A stretch of DNA of 64,000 nucleotides, taken from Oleisolibacter albus (GTDB taxonomy: Bacteria > Pseudomonadota > Alphaproteobacteria > Azospirillales > Azospirillaceae). How positions within the stretch are numbered: position 1 is the first letter of the stretch; each line of letters begins with the position of its first letter. Positions 26,598 through 35,746 of the stretch are shown in pieces. The stretch lies in contig NZ_QGNJ01000020.1 in NCBI RefSeq assembly GCF_003336875.1, positions 1-64,000 on the forward strand. The letters run 5' to 3'. Below the pieces are notes generated by a model, which was given only the letters and a program-made list of their open reading frames with translations, made no database searches and was not told the DNA's origin. The position numbers and the translations under genes are program-made.

Positions 26598-27812
26598 CTA
26601 TTCCGCCGCGGCCGCGCGGCGGCCACCCGGCGCCGGGTGCTCCCGGGGCGTGCGGGTCCAGCGGCTGGTGCAGAGGATGCGCTCCAGATTGCAGCGATGG
26701 GCGTAGCGCCGGGCCACGGCCATGACCTCGTGCATCAGCCCGTCGCTCAGCCGCGTCGGGGCCAGCCCCAGGCCCAGCAGCCCGGCATTCTCCACATCCA
26801 GGTCATTCTCCGCCGCTTCGCGGCGCGGATTGTCCCGCGCCTGCACCGGCACGCCGGTCATGGTCGAGACCAGGGCCGCCAGATCCCGCACCCGGTGGCA
26901 CTCGGTCATCTGGTTCAGGATGCGCACGCGCTGACCCCGTCCGGGTGGGGTCAGCGCCGCCAGCTCGATGCAGCGGACGGTGTCGCGGATATGGATGAAG
27001 GCGCGGGTCTGCCCGCCGACGCCATGCACCGTCAGCGGATGGCCGATGGCGGCCTGCATCAGGAACCGGTTCAGCACGGTGCCGTAATCGCCATCATAGT
27101 CGAACCTGTTGATCAGCCGCTCGTCCAGGTCGGTTTCCGGCGTGCTGGTGCCCCAGACGATGCCCTGATGCAGGTCGGTGATGCGCAGCCCGTCATTCTT
27201 GGCGTAATAGGCGAACAGCAGCTGATCCAGGCACTTGGTCATGTGATAGATGCTGCCGGGATCGGCCGGGTACAGCATCTCCACCCGTGCCGCCGCCTGT
27301 CCGCTGTGCAGCGTGGCCTCGACATAACCCTCGGGGATGCGCAGGCCGCGGGCCTTGCCGTAGCCATAGACCCCCATGGTGCCGAGATGCACCAGATGCG
27401 CGTCCGGACAGGCCTCCACCATGGCGCAGAGCACGGCATGGCTGGCATTGACATTGTTGTCCACGGTGTAGCGCTTGTGCCGCGGCGACTTCATGGAATA
27501 GGGCGCCGCCCGCTGCTCGGCGAAATGGATGATGGCGTCCGGGGCCAGTCGGCGGAAGGCGGCCTCCAGCCCGTCGTAATCCCGGGCCACATCCAGTTCC
27601 AGCGTGGGGATCCGGCGGCCGGCGCATTGGCGCCAGGCCTCCACCCGCTCGGGCAGGGACCGGATCGGGGTCAGGCTTTCCGCCCCCAGCTCCAGATCGG
27701 CGGCCCGGCGGGCGAAATTATCGATGATGATCACATCATGGCCCCGGGCGGACAGGTGCAGGCTTGTCGGCCAGCCGCAGAATCCATCCCCACCCAGAAC
27801 CAGAACCCGCAT
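26598..27812 (-). CDS. sqdB: UDP-sulfoquinovose synthase (SqdB-like NAD-dependent SDR)
   Basis: 404 aa. Rossmann motif GGDGFCGWPTSLHL at residues 8-21, LGTMGVYG and YHMTK (active-site Tyr-x3-Lys), plus FAEQRAAPYSM, DLHQGIVWG, LINRFDYDGDYGTVLNRF and GGQTRAFIHIRDT. These match SqdB of plants and bacteria, which converts UDP-glucose and sulfite to UDP-sulfoquinovose for the sulfolipid SQDG. A divergent GT4 gene 146 bp away could be the transferase. The C-terminal 25 residues are an extra Arg/Pro/Ala-rich tail. A related UDP-hexose epimerase is the alternative. Confidence 0.85.
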   Translation of the reverse strand: MRVLVLGGDGFCGWPTSLHLSARGHDVIIIDNFARRAADLELGAESLTPIRSLPERVEAWRQCAGRRIPTLELDVARDYDGLEAAFRRLAPDAIIHFAEQRAAPYSMKSPRHKRYTVDNNVNASHAVLCAMVEACPDAHLVHLGTMGVYGYGKARGLRIPEGYVEATLHSGQAAARVEMLYPADPGSIYHMTKCLDQLLFAYYAKNDGLRITDLHQGIVWGTSTPETDLDERLINRFDYDGDYGTVLNRFLMQAAIGHPLTVHGVGGQTRAFIHIRDTVRCIELAALTPPGRGQRVRILNQMTECHRVRDLAALVSTMTGVPVQARDNPRREAAENDLDVENAGLLGLGLAPTRLSDGLMHEVMAVARRYAHRCNLERILCTSRWTRTPREHPAPGGRRAAAAE

Positions 27813-27958
27813 ACCACCATCCCCGCTTTTCTGTCCCGATCATCATCGGCCGCGTGATATCAACTAGACAGGAATTGGGATTGGACTGCAATAAGACCAA
27901 TGATCTGTCATAAACTCTCAGATACACACAGGTATTACCACCAGCAGACTGGAAGACG

Positions 27959-29026
27959 ATGCGGATTATTCTTGCCACGGATGCCTGGTTCCCCCAGATC
28001 AACGGGGTGGTGCGGACGCTGAGCACCACCGTCGAGCAGGCCGAGGCGCTGGGGCATACCGTGCGGGTCATCGGTCCGGACCGCTTCCGCACCCTGCCGG
28101 CGCCGGGCTATCCCCAGGTGCGGCTGGCGCTGGCGCCGGGCCGGCTCTTGGCCCGGCTGATGGATGAGTTCGCGCCGGACGCCGTGCATATCCCGGTGGA
28201 GGGGCCGATCGGGCTGGCGGCGCGGCGCCACTGCCTGCGCCGGGGCTGGCCCTTCACCACCAGCTTCCATACACGCTTCGGCGACTATTTCGCGGCCAAG
28301 CTCCGGCTGCCGCCCGCCCTTCCCTTCGCGTTCCAGCGCTGGTTCCACAATGCCGGGGCCGGCTTCATGGTGCAGACGGCCACGCTGGAGCACGAACTGG
28401 CCGGACGCGGCTTCCGCCGCATCCGGCGCTGGGGCCGCGCCGTGGACACCGAGCTGTTCCAGCCGCCGCGACAGGCGGCAGACCGGGATGTCCTGGGCTT
28501 GCCGCGGCCGGTCTTTCTCAATGTCGGCCGGGTCTCCACGGAAAAGAACCTGGAAGCGTTCCTGACGCTGGACCTGCCGGGCAGCAAGGTGGTGGTCGGC
28601 GACGGCCCGCAGCGCGCCGCCTATCAGGCCCGCCACCCCGATGTGCATTTCCCGGGCTGGCGCAGCGGAGCGGACCTGACCCGGTATTTCGCCGCCGCCG
28701 ATGTGTTCGTCTTCCCCTCGCGTTTCGAGACGCTGGGGCTGGTGACGCTGGAGAGTCTGGCCTGCGGCACGCCGGTGGCAGCCTATCCGGTGCCGGGGCC
28801 GCGCGACGTCATCGGCGACCATCCCGTGGGCGTGCTGGACGAGGATCTGCGGGCGGCGGCCCTGCGCGCCCTGTCCATCCCGCGTGACCGCTGCCGCGCC
28901 TTCGCCCTGGGCTTCAGCTGGCGCCGCTGCACCGAGGAATTCCTCGGCAATCTCGTCCCGATCATGGCGCCGGCGCGGTTCGCGGCCGTCGGCCGGGACG
29001 GGCTACAGCACCCGCCGCGCCCGTAA
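27959..29026 (+). CDS. GT4-family glycosyltransferase, possible glycolipid synthase
   Basis: 355 aa. It opens [20 protein letters not shown], has the acceptor-domain segment [12 protein letters not shown], the donor motif [15 protein letters not shown] and the EX7E element [14 protein letters not shown]. The start is typical of GT4 enzymes such as cyanobacterial SqdX and alphaproteobacterial glycosyl-diacylglycerol synthases. Divergence from sqdB supports a lipid sulfoquinovosyl or hexuronosyl transferase, but the donor is unproven. The last 24 bp overlap the end of recR. Confidence 0.85.
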   Translation: MRIILATDAWFPQINGVVRTLSTTVEQAEALGHTVRVIGPDRFRTLPAPGYPQVRLALAPGRLLARLMDEFAPDAVHIPVEGPIGLAARRHCLRRGWPFTTSFHTRFGDYFAAKLRLPPALPFAFQRWFHNAGAGFMVQTATLEHELAGRGFRRIRRWGRAVDTELFQPPRQAADRDVLGLPRPVFLNVGRVSTEKNLEAFLTLDLPGSKVVVGDGPQRAAYQARHPDVHFPGWRSGADLTRYFAAADVFVFPSRFETLGLVTLESLACGTPVAAYPVPGPRDVIGDHPVGVLDEDLRAAALRALSIPRDRCRAFALGFSWRRCTEEFLGNLVPIMAPARFAAVGRDGLQHPPRP

Positions 29027-29596
29027 CGCCGCCGTCAGGGTGCCATCGTCGAGATAGTCCAGTTCACCGCCCACAGGCACGCCATGGGCCAGCCGCGACA
29101 CCTGCACGTCACAGCCGGCGAGACGGTCGAACAGGTAATGGGCCGTGGTCTGCCCGCCCACGGTGGCGTTGAGGGCCAGGATCACCTCCCGCACCTCCGG
29201 CCGGCTGGCCCGTTCCAGCAGCCCGGGGATGGACAGATCGTCCGGCCCGACCCCGTCCAGCGCCGACAGCGTGCCGCCCAGCACATGGTACTGGCCGCGG
29301 AAGGCCCCGGTCCGCTCCAGCGCCCAGAGATCGCCCACCTCCTCCACCACGCACAGGGCGGAGCGGTCGCGGGCGCCATCCCGGCAGATATGGCAGGGAT
29401 CGGCGCTGTCGATATTGCCGCAGACGGAACAGGTGCGGATGCTGGCCGCAGCAGCCGCCAGCGCATCGGCCAGCGGCTCCATCAGCGTGTCGCGTTTCTT
29501 GATCAGCTGCAGCGCGGCACGCCGCGCCGAGCGCGGTCCAAGGCCGGGCAGCTTGGCCAGCAGCTGGATCAGGCGGTCGATTTCGGGTCCGATCAT
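29003..29596 (-). CDS. recR: Recombination mediator RecR
   Basis: 197 aa from ATG 29596; in-frame codons further upstream are not part of the family. N-terminal helix-hairpin-helix ([17 protein letters not shown]), a four-Cys zinc module ([16 protein letters not shown]) and a Toprim domain ([14 protein letters not shown] to HVLGG) in the usual order. RecR works with RecO/RecF to load RecA at gaps. It is the last gene of the conserved dnaX-ybaB-recR block. Confidence 0.97.
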   Translation of the reverse strand: MIGPEIDRLIQLLAKLPGLGPRSARRAALQLIKKRDTLMEPLADALAAAAASIRTCSVCGNIDSADPCHICRDGARDRSALCVVEEVGDLWALERTGAFRGQYHVLGGTLSALDGVGPDDLSIPGLLERASRPEVREVILALNATVGGQTTAHYLFDRLAGCDVQVSRLAHGVPVGGELDYLDDGTLTAALRARRVL

Positions 29597-29726
29597 GGTC
29601 CGGACACTATGGCCGAGTTTTCGCTTTGTTCCAGCAAATTCCGTCACCCCGCCCACCGGACCGGCGCAGGGATAAGGGCGGTCGGGGACCGGTCATGTCG
29701 GCCGCTCCCCGCTCCACCGCGGATGC

Positions 29727-30050
29727 TCAGAACGGCATCTTGAAGCCCGGCGGCAGGTTCAGCCCGCCCATGAGCTTCTGTGTCTCCTGCGCCATGTGCG
29801 CCTCGACCTTGGCCTTGGCATCGTTGAAGGCGGCGAGGATCAGATCCTCCAGCACCTCCACATCCTCCGGATCGACGGCCTTGGGGTCGATCTTGATGGC
29901 GCGCATGTCGCCCTTGCCGTTCAGCGTGATGCTGACCATGCCGGCGCCAGAGACGCCCGTGGCCTCGTGCTCGGCCAGCTTGGCCTGCATCTCCTGCATC
30001 TTGGCCTGCATCTGCTGGGCCTGCTTCATCATCTGGCCGAGGTTCTTCAT
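29727..30050 (-). CDS. ybaB: YbaB/EbfC nucleoid-associated protein
   Basis: 107 aa. The amphipathic Gln/Met-rich N-terminal helix (MKNLGQMMKQAQQMQAKMQE) and the central beta hairpin (VSGAGMVSITLNGKGDMRAIKID) are typical. The family forms dimers that bind DNA and shape the nucleoid. It begins 3 bp after the dnaX stop, so it is part of the dnaX operon. Confidence 0.95.
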   Translation of the reverse strand: MKNLGQMMKQAQQMQAKMQEMQAKLAEHEATGVSGAGMVSITLNGKGDMRAIKIDPKAVDPEDVEVLEDLILAAFNDAKAKVEAHMAQETQKLMGGLNLPPGFKMPF

Positions 30051-30053
30051 GGC

Positions 30054-31964
30054 TCAGAAATCTCCGTCGTATCCGTCATAGTCACGTTCGTCCGCGGGCG
30101 GCGGTGCATCGAAATAGCCGTCCTCGCCGCCGCCGTCATCTCCAAACGCATCGGCGGCCATCTCCGGCCCCGGTGCGGCCGGCGCCGGCATGGCCGTCGT
30201 CAGGTCGCGCACCGCCTCGATCCGGGCGCCGGGAAAGGCGGCCAGCACCGCCTGCACCAGCGGATGCGCCGCGGCGCTGGCCTTGGCCTCCGCCTCGGCG
30301 GCGCGCTCCTGCTCGGCCAGCGTCGGCTCACCCGGCGCACCGGATACGGAGACAACCCAGCGCCGCCCCGTCCATTCCGTCAGCAGTTGGCCGACACGGC
30401 CGGCCAGATTGGCCGGCGCCATGGGTTCCGGGCGCAGCTCGATCAATCCGGGTTCAAAACGAACCAGATGGACACTGGCCTTCAACACCGCGCCCAGCAC
30501 GCCTTCCCGGCGTTCCAGGAACAGATCCGCCACGGCGCGGAAGGTCTGGGGGTCGGCCAGATCCGGCGGGGCCTCGGCAACGGCGTCAGCCTGGGGCTGC
30601 TCCAGCGGGCGGGCGATGGCCTGGGCCCGGCCACCGCTCATCACCGCCATGGGCGGCGCGGCGGCCAGCGCCATGGCGCTGCCCCCACCGCCACCGCCAC
30701 CGCCACCGCCACCGGGCGGCGCCAGCATGGCGCGGGCCGCGGCTTCGACGCCGCCGGCCTCCTGGATCTTCTTGATGAGATCACCCGGGCTGGGCAGGTC
30801 GGCGGCATAGGACAGCCGGATCAGCACCATTTCCAGCGCCTGCATCGGCACCGGCGCATGCTGCACCTCGCCCAACCCCTTCAGCAGGATCTGCCAGGCC
30901 CGGGCCAGGGCCGGCATGCCCAGCGACTGGGCCAGGGCCACGCCGCGGGTTCGTTCCGACTCCGGAATGGACAGATCCTCGGCCATGCCCGGCACCACGC
31001 GGGCCCGGGTCAGGAAATGCGTCAGGTCCAGCAGATCCTGGATGATGACCACCGGATCGGCACCGCGCTTGTGCAGATCGTCCAGGATGTCCATCGCGTC
31101 GGCCGGCCGGCCGCCCAGCGTGGACTCGAACAGGTCGATGACGCGGGTGCGGTCGGCCAGCCCCAGCATGTCGCGCACCTGGGTCGCCGTGACCGCACCG
31201 CTGCCGAGCGCGATGGCCTGGTCCAGCAGCGACAGCCCGTCGCGCACCGAGCCGTCGGCAGCACGGGCGATCAGGGCGATGGCCTCGGCCTCGGCCGGGA
31301 CCGCTTCCAGCCCGGCGATGCGGGTGAAATGCGCCACCAGCGTGCCCATGTCCACGCGGCGCAGATCGAACTTCTGGCAGCGCGACAGCACCGTGATCGG
31401 CACCTTGCGGATCTCGGTGGTGGCGAAGACGAACTTCACATAGGGCGGCGGTTCCTCCAGCGTCTTCAGGAGCGCGTTGAACGCGCTCTTCGACAGCATG
31501 TGGACCTCGTCGATGATGAACAGCTTGAAGCGCGCCGCCGCCGGGGCCGTGCGGGCGATGTTGATGATCTCCCGCATGTCGTCGACGCCGGTGTTGCTGG
31601 CGGCGTCCATCTCGATGACGTCGATGTTGCGGTCGGCGGCGATGGAGACGCACTGGTCGCAGACACCGCAGGGCGTGATGGTCGGCCCGCCCTTGCCGTC
31701 CGGCCCGACGCAGTTCAGCGCCCGGGCGATGATGCGGGCCGTGGTGGTCTTGCCCACGCCGCGCACCCCGGTCAGCATATAGGCCTGATGGATGCGCCCG
31801 GACTGGATGGCGTTGCGCAGGGTGCGGACCAGCGCGTCCTGCCCCACCAGCTCGTCGAAATTCTGCGGCCGGTACTTGCGCGCCAGCACGCGATAGGCGT
31901 CCCCGCCGGCAGGAGCGGCGGCGGCGGTTTCCGGGGCAAACGTGGGATCGGTCACGGGCGGCAC
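30054..31964 (-). CDS. dnaX: DNA polymerase III tau/gamma subunit
   Basis: 636 aa clamp-loader ATPase. Walker A GVRGVGKTTTARI (about residues 66-78), a zinc module with CGVCDQC, Walker B IIDEVHML, sensor residues in TTEIRKVP and SRC. Domain III precedes an 11-glycine linker at about 415-425. A tau-specific C-terminal region binds polymerase alpha and helicase. I see no A-rich slippery heptamer, so a separate gamma form by frameshifting is not predicted. It is downstream of the SRP RNA gene on the same strand. Confidence 0.96.
   Translation of the reverse strand: MPPVTDPTFAPETAAAAPAGGDAYRVLARKYRPQNFDELVGQDALVRTLRNAIQSGRIHQAYMLTGVRGVGKTTTARIIARALNCVGPDGKGGPTITPCGVCDQCVSIAADRNIDVIEMDAASNTGVDDMREIINIARTAPAAARFKLFIIDEVHMLSKSAFNALLKTLEEPPPYVKFVFATTEIRKVPITVLSRCQKFDLRRVDMGTLVAHFTRIAGLEAVPAEAEAIALIARAADGSVRDGLSLLDQAIALGSGAVTATQVRDMLGLADRTRVIDLFESTLGGRPADAMDILDDLHKRGADPVVIIQDLLDLTHFLTRARVVPGMAEDLSIPESERTRGVALAQSLGMPALARAWQILLKGLGEVQHAPVPMQALEMVLIRLSYAADLPSPGDLIKKIQEAGGVEAAARAMLAPPGGGGGGGGGGGSAMALAAAPPMAVMSGGRAQAIARPLEQPQADAVAEAPPDLADPQTFRAVADLFLERREGVLGAVLKASVHLVRFEPGLIELRPEPMAPANLAGRVGQLLTEWTGRRWVVSVSGAPGEPTLAEQERAAEAEAKASAAAHPLVQAVLAAFPGARIEAVRDLTTAMPAPAAPGPEMAADAFGDDGGGEDGYFDAPPPADERDYDGYDGDF
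30685..30714 (-). repeat. Hexanucleotide microsatellite encoding poly-Gly in dnaX
   Basis: Five copies of CCACCG (plus strand) encode alternating GGT/GGC glycine codons in the linker before the tau-specific domain. Gain or loss of units keeps the frame and would only change linker length. Confidence 0.85.
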
Positions 31965-32167
31965 GGGGGCTTTCGGAACAACGGAACGGCGCCGGGCGGC
32001 GTCCGCGCGCCAGTCTAGTGTCCGCCGGGCGGATTGTCGCTAGGCTTGTCCGCCTGGGGGACGATGCTCGCCGCGCCGGGCCGTGCGCGCAAAAAGCCCG
32101 CAGGAGGCGGGCCGGTGCGGGTCGCGCCGGCACCGGAGGAGGGCCTGACGCGCCATCGCGTTTGATC

Positions 32168-32275
32168 GGGGTGGGAGGCTGGACGTACGACCCGGGCCGA
32201 AACTCGTTGCGGCTGCTTCCTTCCGGACCTGACCGGGTTGGCGAGGGGACCGTCCGCCGCCAACCTCCCGACCCC
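32168..32275 (-). ncRNA. ffs: Small bacterial SRP RNA (4.5S type)
   Basis: The minus strand contains the near-universal SRP core GGTCAGGTCCGGAAGGAAGC at about 32211-32234, with its GGAA tetraloop. The ends pair (GGGGTCGGGAGG with CCTCCCACCCC), defining a rod of about 108 nt without an Alu domain. It binds Ffh for co-translational targeting of membrane proteins. ffs upstream of dnaX is a common alphaproteobacterial arrangement. Confidence 0.95.
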
Positions 32276-32419
32276 CATATGGCAGGCGCGGGCGCCAAGG
32301 GCAAGGGGAAAAGCGGCGGGGATAGACGCATCGGGACCGCCGGACCGGTCGCGGCAAACATGTCCCGGCACAAGACGGTGCTGGCGCCGGGCCGGCGCCC
32401 GTGGCAATGCTGGGCCATC

Positions 32420-33358
32420 ATGACGATGCTGAATTTCTATGCCGGAAGCGGCCTCGACCGGGCGGCGCACCGGCGCAAGGACCAATCCTGGCTGCAGGCG
32501 GCGCTGCCCGCCGCACGGCTGGTCCCGTACTGGCGCGGCAAGCATCTGATGGCCGGCCCGCCGGAGGCCGCCACCCCTGTCTGGCTGGATCCCGCGGCGG
32601 ATTGGTGGCGCCAGGGTCTGGCACTCGATCCCATCTTCCTGGGGCTGGACGGGGAGGTGCCCGTCTTCGCCGTGGACCTTTCGCCCCTGGCCGAGGACCC
32701 GGCCCGGCATGCCGAGCTTGCCGCCCTGGGCAGCTTCGTCGATCTGCGCGGCCTGACGCCGGTGCTGCCGGCGGAAACCGCCGGGGTCTTCGCCTATACC
32801 CGTGCCCTGATGCTGTGGCATGACCGGCACCGCTTCTGTGGCGTCTGCGGCCATGCCACCGCCGTCATCGAGGCCGGCCATGCCCGCCGCTGCACCAATC
32901 CGGCCTGCGGGGCCAGCCATTTCCCACGCACGGACCCGGCGGTCATCATGCTGGTGCATGAGGATGACCGCTGCCTCATGGGCCGGCAGTCGCGCTTTCC
33001 CCCCGGCATGTATTCGACGCTGGCGGGCTTCGTCGAGGCCGGCGAAAGCCTGGAGGAAGCGGTGATGCGCGAATGCCTGGAGGAGGCCGGCGTGCATGTG
33101 GGCGATGTGCGCTACCATTCCAGCCAGCCCTGGCCCTTCCCCGCGTCGCTGATGCTGGGCTTCCATGCCCGCGCCCTGTCCAGCGACATCGCCACCGATC
33201 TGGCCACCGATCTCGACGAGTTGGAGGATGTGCGCTGGGTGACGCGAGACTTCCTGCTGTCGCACCAGCCCTCCGACAGCTTCCGCCTGCCGCCGCGTGA
33301 CAGCATTTCCCGCCGCCTGATCGAGGCCTGGCTGCATGAGCCGGCCTTCGGCCGCTGA
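32420..33358 (+). CDS. nudC: NADH pyrophosphatase / RNA-decapping Nudix hydrolase NudC
   Basis: 312 aa from ATG 32420 (a second ATG lies two codons later). N-terminal regulatory domain, a four-Cys zinc ribbon (FCGVCGHA to CTNPACG, about 136-163), a complete Nudix box GFVEAGESLEEAVMRECLEE, and the NudC-specific SQPWPFPAS. It cleaves NAD(H) to NMN(H) and AMP and can remove NAD caps from RNA. The gene stands alone; the next gene is 78 bp downstream. Confidence 0.94.
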   Translation: MTMLNFYAGSGLDRAAHRRKDQSWLQAALPAARLVPYWRGKHLMAGPPEAATPVWLDPAADWWRQGLALDPIFLGLDGEVPVFAVDLSPLAEDPARHAELAALGSFVDLRGLTPVLPAETAGVFAYTRALMLWHDRHRFCGVCGHATAVIEAGHARRCTNPACGASHFPRTDPAVIMLVHEDDRCLMGRQSRFPPGMYSTLAGFVEAGESLEEAVMRECLEEAGVHVGDVRYHSSQPWPFPASLMLGFHARALSSDIATDLATDLDELEDVRWVTRDFLLSHQPSDSFRLPPRDSISRRLIEAWLHEPAFGR

Positions 33359-33436
33359 CGGGCGGAGAATTTTCTGGACAAAGGCGGGAACCATCCCGCC
33401 TATCGGCACCGTCGAAACTGCGGGCACCCATCGCCG

Positions 33437-34165
33437 ATGAAAAAGGTCAAGCTGCTGCGGTCCCCGGGCAAATGGGCCCGCTTCTGGGGCGATTACGCCC
33501 GCTATGCCAAAGGCGCCGAAGGCGGCCCCTTCCCGGCCAGCCTCGCCGATGCCTATCCCATCCTGTCCGACTGGTCGAAGAAGGCCGGCAGCACCGGCGG
33601 CCATTATTTCCTCCAGGATCTGTGGATGGCGCGGCGCATCTTTGCGGCGCGGCCGCAGCGCCATGTGGACATCGGCTCCCGCATCGACGGGTTCGTCGCC
33701 CATCTGCTGGTGTTCATGCCGGTCGAGCTGGTGGACATCCGTCCGCTGCCCAGCACCGTCAGCGGCCTCAGCTTCACCCAGGACGACGCCACGCGCCTGG
33801 GGACCTTCGCCGACAATTCGGTCGAGTCCCTGTCGAGCCTGCATGCGGCCGAGCATTTCGGGCTGGGGCGGTATGGCGACCCCGTGGACCCGCAGGCCTG
33901 TTTCAAGTTCATGGACGCGCTGGCCCGTGTCCTGGCCCCCGGCGGCCGGCTCTATTTCTCGGTGCCGGTGGGGCGCCAGCGGGTGGAGTTCAACGCCCAT
34001 CGGGTCTTCGCCCCGCGCACCGTGCTGGACTCGTTCCCGACCCTGGAGCTGCGCGCCTTCGCCGCCATTGATGATGCGGGCGTGCTGCGGGAACAGGCCC
34101 GTCCCGACGATGTGGCGGGCGCGGACTTCGCCTGCGGCCTGTTCGAGTTCGGGAAGCGCGGCTGA
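33437..34165 (+). CDS. DUF268 protein, methyltransferase-like
   Basis: 242 aa. It has a Rossmann-like beginning (HVDIGSRIDGFVAHL, about 75-89), then SLHAAEHFGLGRYGDPVDP (about 135-153) and VLAPGGRLYFSVPVG, as in DUF268 proteins. The DIGS and LAPGGRLYFS motifs indicate an SAM-methyltransferase-like fold, but no activity is established that I know of. In other genomes such genes often occur near glycan-synthesis genes. The start codon is preceded only by a weak ribosome-binding site. Confidence 0.8.
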   Translation: MKKVKLLRSPGKWARFWGDYARYAKGAEGGPFPASLADAYPILSDWSKKAGSTGGHYFLQDLWMARRIFAARPQRHVDIGSRIDGFVAHLLVFMPVELVDIRPLPSTVSGLSFTQDDATRLGTFADNSVESLSSLHAAEHFGLGRYGDPVDPQACFKFMDALARVLAPGGRLYFSVPVGRQRVEFNAHRVFAPRTVLDSFPTLELRAFAAIDDAGVLREQARPDDVAGADFACGLFEFGKRG

Positions 34166-34296
34166 GCGGCGGCTGCGGAGGCGTAGGCGCAATGGGGGAG
34201 GCCCGCCCCCCGATGTTCCCCTGACTGCTCCATCCTTCCGTGCGAGTCTCGGCCGGCCCGGCATGGCCGGGCCTGTCATTCTGTACGGAAGGATCA

Positions 34297-34827
34297 ATGT
34301 CCATGCTGCGCCTGACCGGGCTGGTTCTTGCCTTGACTGTTCCCCTGGCGGCGGCCCGTGCGGCTCCGGCCAGCGTCACCATGAACGCCATAACGGCGGA
34401 GGGGGTCGGGGCCGAGATCGGAACCGTCACCCTGGAGGATACGGCGGACGGGCTGCGTCTGACTCCGAACCTGCGGAGCCTGCCGGCGGGCGAGCGCGGG
34501 TTCCATGTCCATGTCAATCCGGCCTGCGGCCCCGCCGACAATAACGGCAAGCCGGCAGCCGGCTTTGCCGCCGGCGGCCATTACGACCCTGCCGGCAGCG
34601 GCAAACATGAAGGCCCGCATGGGAACGGCCATGCCGGTGACCTGCCGGCCCTGACTGTGGCCGCGGACGGGACGGCGACGAACCCCGTGGTCGCCCATCG
34701 GCTGACGGTGAAGGATGTGGCCGGCCGGGCGTTGATGATCCATGCCGACGGCGACAATTACGCCGACCAGCCCCAGCCGCTGGGCGGTGGCGGCGGACGC
34801 ATCGCCTGCGGCGTGATCACGGGCTGA
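34297..34827 (+). CDS. sodC: Periplasmic Cu/Zn superoxide dismutase
   Basis: 176 aa from ATG 34297 after GGAAGG. A signal peptide (about 1-20) ends AARAA. Metal ligands are visible: HVH in GFHVHVNPACG, the Cys of the conserved disulfide there, His residues in GGHYDPAGSGKHEGPHGNGHAGD with the zinc-ligand Asp, and the last Cu His in MIHADGDNY. It protects the envelope from superoxide. An Arg/Cys pair near the C-terminus (GGRIACGVI) completes the family signature. A hairpin terminator follows. Confidence 0.95.
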   Translation: MSMLRLTGLVLALTVPLAAARAAPASVTMNAITAEGVGAEIGTVTLEDTADGLRLTPNLRSLPAGERGFHVHVNPACGPADNNGKPAAGFAAGGHYDPAGSGKHEGPHGNGHAGDLPALTVAADGTATNPVVAHRLTVKDVAGRALMIHADGDNYADQPQPLGGGGGRIACGVITG

Positions 34828-34836
34828 GGGCACGGC

Positions 34837-34866
34837 GGCGCCCGGCCCGCAGGAATGCCGGGCGCC
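34837..34866. terminator. Hairpin terminator between convergent sodC and epimerase-like gene
   Basis: 10-bp perfect GC stem (GGCGCCCGGC / GCCGGGCGCC) with a 10-nt loop. No T-run follows on the plus strand, so its strength is uncertain. Confidence 0.6.
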
Positions 34867-34870
34867 GGTC

Positions 34871-35746
34871 CTATGCGGCCTGCACACGGATGCTGAGATC
34901 CCGCCCCGCACCGGGCTCAATCCGCATCAGCCCCGGCTTGTCGCGGAACGCGCCCGTGAATCCGGCCGGGTCGGCGGTGCCGTGCCAGGGCTCCAGACAG
35001 ACGAAGTCCGCCGGCTTGCTCCAGATGCCAAGCTGCGGGAACCCCTCCCACGACATCTCCACGACAGGGCAGCCCGGCGCGCTGTAGCGCAGCGACCGGC
35101 TGGCCACCGGGTCCCAGACCAGGGCATCATCGGCGAACAGGGCCGGGTCCAGGGCAAGAACCCGGCCGCGCAGCGGCGACGGCTTGGGTGTCGGCCCGAT
35201 CAGCCCGTCCGGCTGCACCCGGCGCAGGGCGCCCGGCTCATCGGCGCCGAAGGTGATGCTGTGATCGGTCTTGGCCACCCCGTCGCGCAGCGGCCAACGG
35301 AAGGCCGGGTGGGCACCCAGCGCGCAGAACAGCGGCACGGCCCCCGGATTGGCGATGTGGTAGCGGGTGCTCAGCGTGTCGCCCGACACCTGCCAGTGGA
35401 TCTCCAGGCGGAAGGCGAAGGGGAAGACGGCGCGGGTTTCGGCATCATCCTCCAGCACCAGGGCGCAGGCCGCGTCCTCCCGGGACAGCCAGCGGAACCG
35501 GCGGTCGCGGGCGAACCCATGTTTGGACAGCCGGTAATCCTGTCCGGCCTGGCGCAGCCGGTCGTCGGCCAGTCGGCCGACGATAGGGAACAGCACCGGC
35601 GCATGCTTGGGCCAGGCCGGCCCCGCCTGCCACAGCACCTCCTCCCCCGCCGCGGTCCGCAGGGAACACAGCTCGGCACCCTGGGCCTTGATGCTGGCGG
35701 AAACGCCGCCAGCGGCCCGGATGGTGTGGCGGTCGGACCCGGTCAT
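34871..35746 (-). CDS. Aldose 1-epimerase (galactose-mutarotase-like) family protein
   Basis: 291 aa from ATG 35746, overlapping the pheA stop by 4 bp (ATGA), so translation is coupled. The family pattern is present: ELCSL at the N-terminus, APVLFPIVGRLADD, ALGAHPAFRWPL with the conserved His, and an acidic residue near the C-terminal CLEPWHG segment. Members interconvert sugar anomers or bind sugar phosphates. The link to phenylalanine and KDO synthesis genes is probably only shared transcription. Confidence 0.85.
   Translation of the reverse strand: MTGSDRHTIRAAGGVSASIKAQGAELCSLRTAAGEEVLWQAGPAWPKHAPVLFPIVGRLADDRLRQAGQDYRLSKHGFARDRRFRWLSREDAACALVLEDDAETRAVFPFAFRLEIHWQVSGDTLSTRYHIANPGAVPLFCALGAHPAFRWPLRDGVAKTDHSITFGADEPGALRRVQPDGLIGPTPKPSPLRGRVLALDPALFADDALVWDPVASRSLRYSAPGCPVVEMSWEGFPQLGIWSKPADFVCLEPWHGTADPAGFTGAFRDKPGLMRIEPGAGRDLSIRVQAA

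Noticed and set aside
25836-27857. 673-codon plus frame opposite PAP2 and sqdB
   Set aside because: Both antisense genes have full catalytic motif sets; the plus frame is His/Gln/Arg-rich with no domain.
30054-31964. Programmed frameshift in dnaX giving gamma
   Set aside because: No A-rich slippery heptamer or suitable stimulatory context is visible.
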